A stretch of DNA of 64,000 nucleotides from RFSX01 sp965230215 (GTDB lineage Bacteria; Bacteroidota; Bacteroidia; Chitinophagales; Saprospiraceae), in the NCBI GenBank assembly GCA_965230215.1, contig CBDDKN010000002.1:1116001-1180000 (forward strand), in the 5' to 3' direction. Under the pieces are notes generated by a model. The model worked only from the letters and a program-made list of their open reading frames with translations, made no database searches and was not told the DNA's origin. Both the position numbers and the translations under genes were made by a program. Of this stretch, positions 62,123 through 64,000 are shown piece by piece (within the stretch, counting starts at the first letter, position 1; each line of letters opens with the position of its first letter).

Positions 62123-64000
62123 ATGACTACCCAGATTACCACGCTTGAACAGTACAGATCAGAATATAAAAAGAGCATTGAAGATCCCGAAAACTTCTGG
62201 CGGGAACAAGCCCTATCATTCGATTGGTTCGAGCCTTTCAACAAAGTACTTGAATGGAATTTCAGGGATCCTGATATTAAATGGTTTCTCAACGGAAAGA
62301 CAAACATCACTTACAATTGCCTCGACAGACATATAGAGGAGAGGGGCGATAAGACAGCCATCCTATGGGAACCTAACGATCCGGCGGGTGAGCATAAAGC
62401 CTACACATACAAGCAACTTCTGAAAGAGGTAAACAAGTGTGCGAATGCATTAAAATCTCTAGGTGTGCAAAAGGGAGACCGAGTTGTATTCTATATGCCA
62501 ATGGTTCCTGAACTCGCGATCGCAGTGCTGGCTTGCGCCCGTATCGGTGCAGTCCATTCTGTTGTTTTTGCGGGATTTTCAGCTCAGGCACTTGCAGACA
62601 GGGTTGATGATGCCCAGGCAAAAATTATTATATGCTCTGATTTTAACAATAGGGGTAATAAGCACATTGCAGTGAAAGGAGTTGTAGATCAAGCGTTGGA
62701 TTTGGGTTGTAACAGCATTGAAAAAGTCATTGTACATAAGAATACCGGAGATGAAATCAACTGGAGTGACGATCTGGACATCTGGTGGCATGATGTGGTT
62801 GACAATCAACCTGATCAATGTGAGGCTGAACCTATGGATAGCGAGGATATCTTGTTCATATTGTATACTTCAGGTTCTACCGGCAAACCCAAAGGCGTGG
62901 TTCATACTGTAGGTGGTTATATGGTTTACACCTGCTATAGCTTTAGAAATGTATTTCAGTATAAGGATGGAGATATTTATTGGTGCACTGCTGATATTGG
63001 CTGGATAACGGGCCATTCGTATATCATTTATGGCCCTTTGCTTGCTGGTGCGACAACAATGATGTTTGAAGGAGTTCCTACTTACCCGGATGCCGGACGT
63101 TTTTGGGCAATTTGTGAAAAGCACAAAGTGAATCAGTTTTATACAGCTCCAACAGCAATAAGAGCATTGATGGCAAGAGGAGATCATTGGCCTTCTAATT
63201 ATGATTTGAGTTCTCTGAAGGTATTGGGCTCTGTGGGTGAACCGATAAATGAAGAAGCCTGGGAATGGTATGATAAAAATATTGGTAAGGGTAGGGCACC
63301 TATTGTTGACACATGGTGGCAAACTGAAACAGGAGGTATTCTGATAACACCACTTCCTGGGATAACTGACACAAAACCAACATATGCCTCTTATCCTATG
63401 CCGGGAATTCAAACTGTTCTTGTTGACACGGATGGCAATGAACTTAAGGGCAATGATATAGAAGGTTTGCTCTGTGTAAAATATCCATGGCCTTCAATTT
63501 TAAGAACCACTTATGGAGATCATGATAGATGTAAAGAGGTTTACTTTTCTACATTTAAAGACATGTACTTCACAGGTGATGGAGCAAGAATAGATTCTGA
63601 AGGGCGTATACGCGTGATAGGTAGGGTAGATGATGTGATAAATGTGTCAGGTCACAGAATGGGAACTGCTGAGGTTGAAAATGCTATTAATGAACATCCT
63701 GATGTTATAGAGTCTGCTGTTGTTGGCTATCCTCATGAAATTAAAGGTCAGGGTATATATGCCTACATCATTGTTCAGGGCAGCGACAAGAGTGACGAAC
63801 TCCGTCAGGGTATTTTAAAAGTGGTTACCAAAGAGATAGGTCCTATTGCCAAACCTGATAAAATTCAGTTTGTCAGTGGACTTCCTAAAACAAGATCAGG
63901 AAAGATAATGAGGCGAATATTAAGAAAGGTTTCTGCTAGCGATACCTCAGATATGGGGGATACTTCTACGCTTTTAAACCCTGAAATAGTCGAGGAGATA
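62123..64000 (+). CDS. acs: Acetyl-CoA synthetase (3' partial)
   Basis: 626 codons are visible; the frame is open to the right edge, and family proteins run to ~635-650. ATG at 62123. It activates acetate to acetyl-CoA with ATP. The AMP-binding P-loop YTSGSTGKPKG is at 248-258, DTWWQTETG lies near 397, GDGARIDSEGRI follows, and the acetylatable Lys594 is in SGKIMRR near the end. The short, Bacteroidota-type N-terminus lacks a signal. The long antisense frames on the opposite strand are shadows. Confidence 0.95.
   Translation, partial: MTTQITTLEQYRSEYKKSIEDPENFWREQALSFDWFEPFNKVLEWNFRDPDIKWFLNGKTNITYNCLDRHIEERGDKTAILWEPNDPAGEHKAYTYKQLLKEVNKCANALKSLGVQKGDRVVFYMPMVPELAIAVLACARIGAVHSVVFAGFSAQALADRVDDAQAKIIICSDFNNRGNKHIAVKGVVDQALDLGCNSIEKVIVHKNTGDEINWSDDLDIWWHDVVDNQPDQCEAEPMDSEDILFILYTSGSTGKPKGVVHTVGGYMVYTCYSFRNVFQYKDGDIYWCTADIGWITGHSYIIYGPLLAGATTMMFEGVPTYPDAGRFWAICEKHKVNQFYTAPTAIRALMARGDHWPSNYDLSSLKVLGSVGEPINEEAWEWYDKNIGKGRAPIVDTWWQTETGGILITPLPGITDTKPTYASYPMPGIQTVLVDTDGNELKGNDIEGLLCVKYPWPSILRTTYGDHDRCKEVYFSTFKDMYFTGDGARIDSEGRIRVIGRVDDVINVSGHRMGTAEVENAINEHPDVIESAVVGYPHEIKGQGIYAYIIVQGSDKSDELRQGILKVVTKEIGPIAKPDKIQFVSGLPKTRSGKIMRRILRKVSASDTSDMGDTSTLLNPEIVEEI

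Noticed and set aside
62870..63412. 180-codon minus-strand frame inside acs
   Set aside because: It lies fully antisense to acs, which has intact family motifs along the same stretch; codon pattern and product (Cys-, Arg- and Ser-rich) are not protein-like.
1..64000. tRNA, rRNA, CRISPR arrays, insertion sequences, prophage
   Set aside because: I looked for cloverleaf-like GGTTCGAATCC arms, regularly spaced repeats, transposase motifs and flanking inverted repeats, and phage structural genes. None was found; the S74 domain gene alone is not evidence of a phage.

Overview
The window looks like a single chromosomal segment of a Bacteroidota bacterium (AT-rich, probably a free-living Saprospiria/Cytophagia-type lineage; I cannot fix the genus). 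The support is: Bacteroidota-type promoter boxes (TAnnTTTG, some with an upstream TTG/TTTG), a T9SS-type C-terminal sorting domain on a secreted carboxypeptidase, a Bacteroidota-style Rho with a long basic insertion, a bacterial geranylgeranylglyceryl-phosphate synthase, a DUF4175-like protein next to ybeY, and many lipoproteins or secreted proteins cut after S-x-A-Q or at a lipobox. I see no tRNA, rRNA, CRISPR array, insertion sequence or prophage. This is mostly core genome with accessory patches.

Layout. 1-5.2 kb: DUF4175-like coiled-coil protein (5' end outside the window), anti-sigma-type ATPase, ybeY and a T9SS-sorted M14 carboxypeptidase, all co-directional. 5.2-10.1 kb (minus): membrane protein, odhB, polytopic membrane protein, aspS. 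10.3-18.2 kb: polyprenyl synthase, TPR protein, GGGP synthase-rsgA, MMPL/RND exporter, rnhB, PfkB kinase and a 41-residue membrane peptide that I found by eye. 18.3-22.2 kb: Xaa-Pro aminopeptidase, rpoN, MarR. 22.3-25.7 kb: two glycosyltransferases and wecB (surface glycan). 25.7-28.6 kb (minus): an ABC ATPase, an FtsX-like permease with a His-rich extracytoplasmic segment and two secreted paralogs sharing a CFFCGxAGPE motif. I consider this the most interesting unit, a probable metal-handling system. 28.6-32.0 kb: MATE exporter; YCII/DGPF protein, ECF42-type sigma factor and SnoaL-like protein in one operon.

32.4-44.2 kb: recQ-aroQ; secreted protein, rnpA, rpmH and rho on the minus strand; serS, Zn-peptidase, frr and a BNR lipoprotein on the plus strand; haaO-lpxH-hypothetical on the minus strand. 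44.4-53.0 kb: a fatty-acid beta-oxidation island (fadN-like, thiolase, SDR, acyl-CoA dehydrogenase and rhomboid on minus; FadE-like dehydrogenase and SCP2 protein on plus), closed by a perfect GC-rich palindrome acting as a two-way terminator. 53.0-61.6 kb: a 977-residue Ycf48-repeat lipoprotein, a small membrane protein, a response regulator and TPR histidine kinase that converge, an S74-chaperone fibre-like secreted protein and a stand-alone LuxR HTH protein. 61.6-64.0 kb: a 559-base gene-poor stretch with a strong terminator, then acetyl-CoA synthetase running off the right edge.

Gene ends are tightly packed: many convergent pairs overlap or touch, and recognisable hairpin terminators are few. 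The beta-oxidation island, acs and odhB together suggest growth on fatty acids or acetate. The prenyl synthase and GGGP synthase suggest quinone and prenyl-ether chemistry. All functional calls are from reading the sequence; no database search was run.
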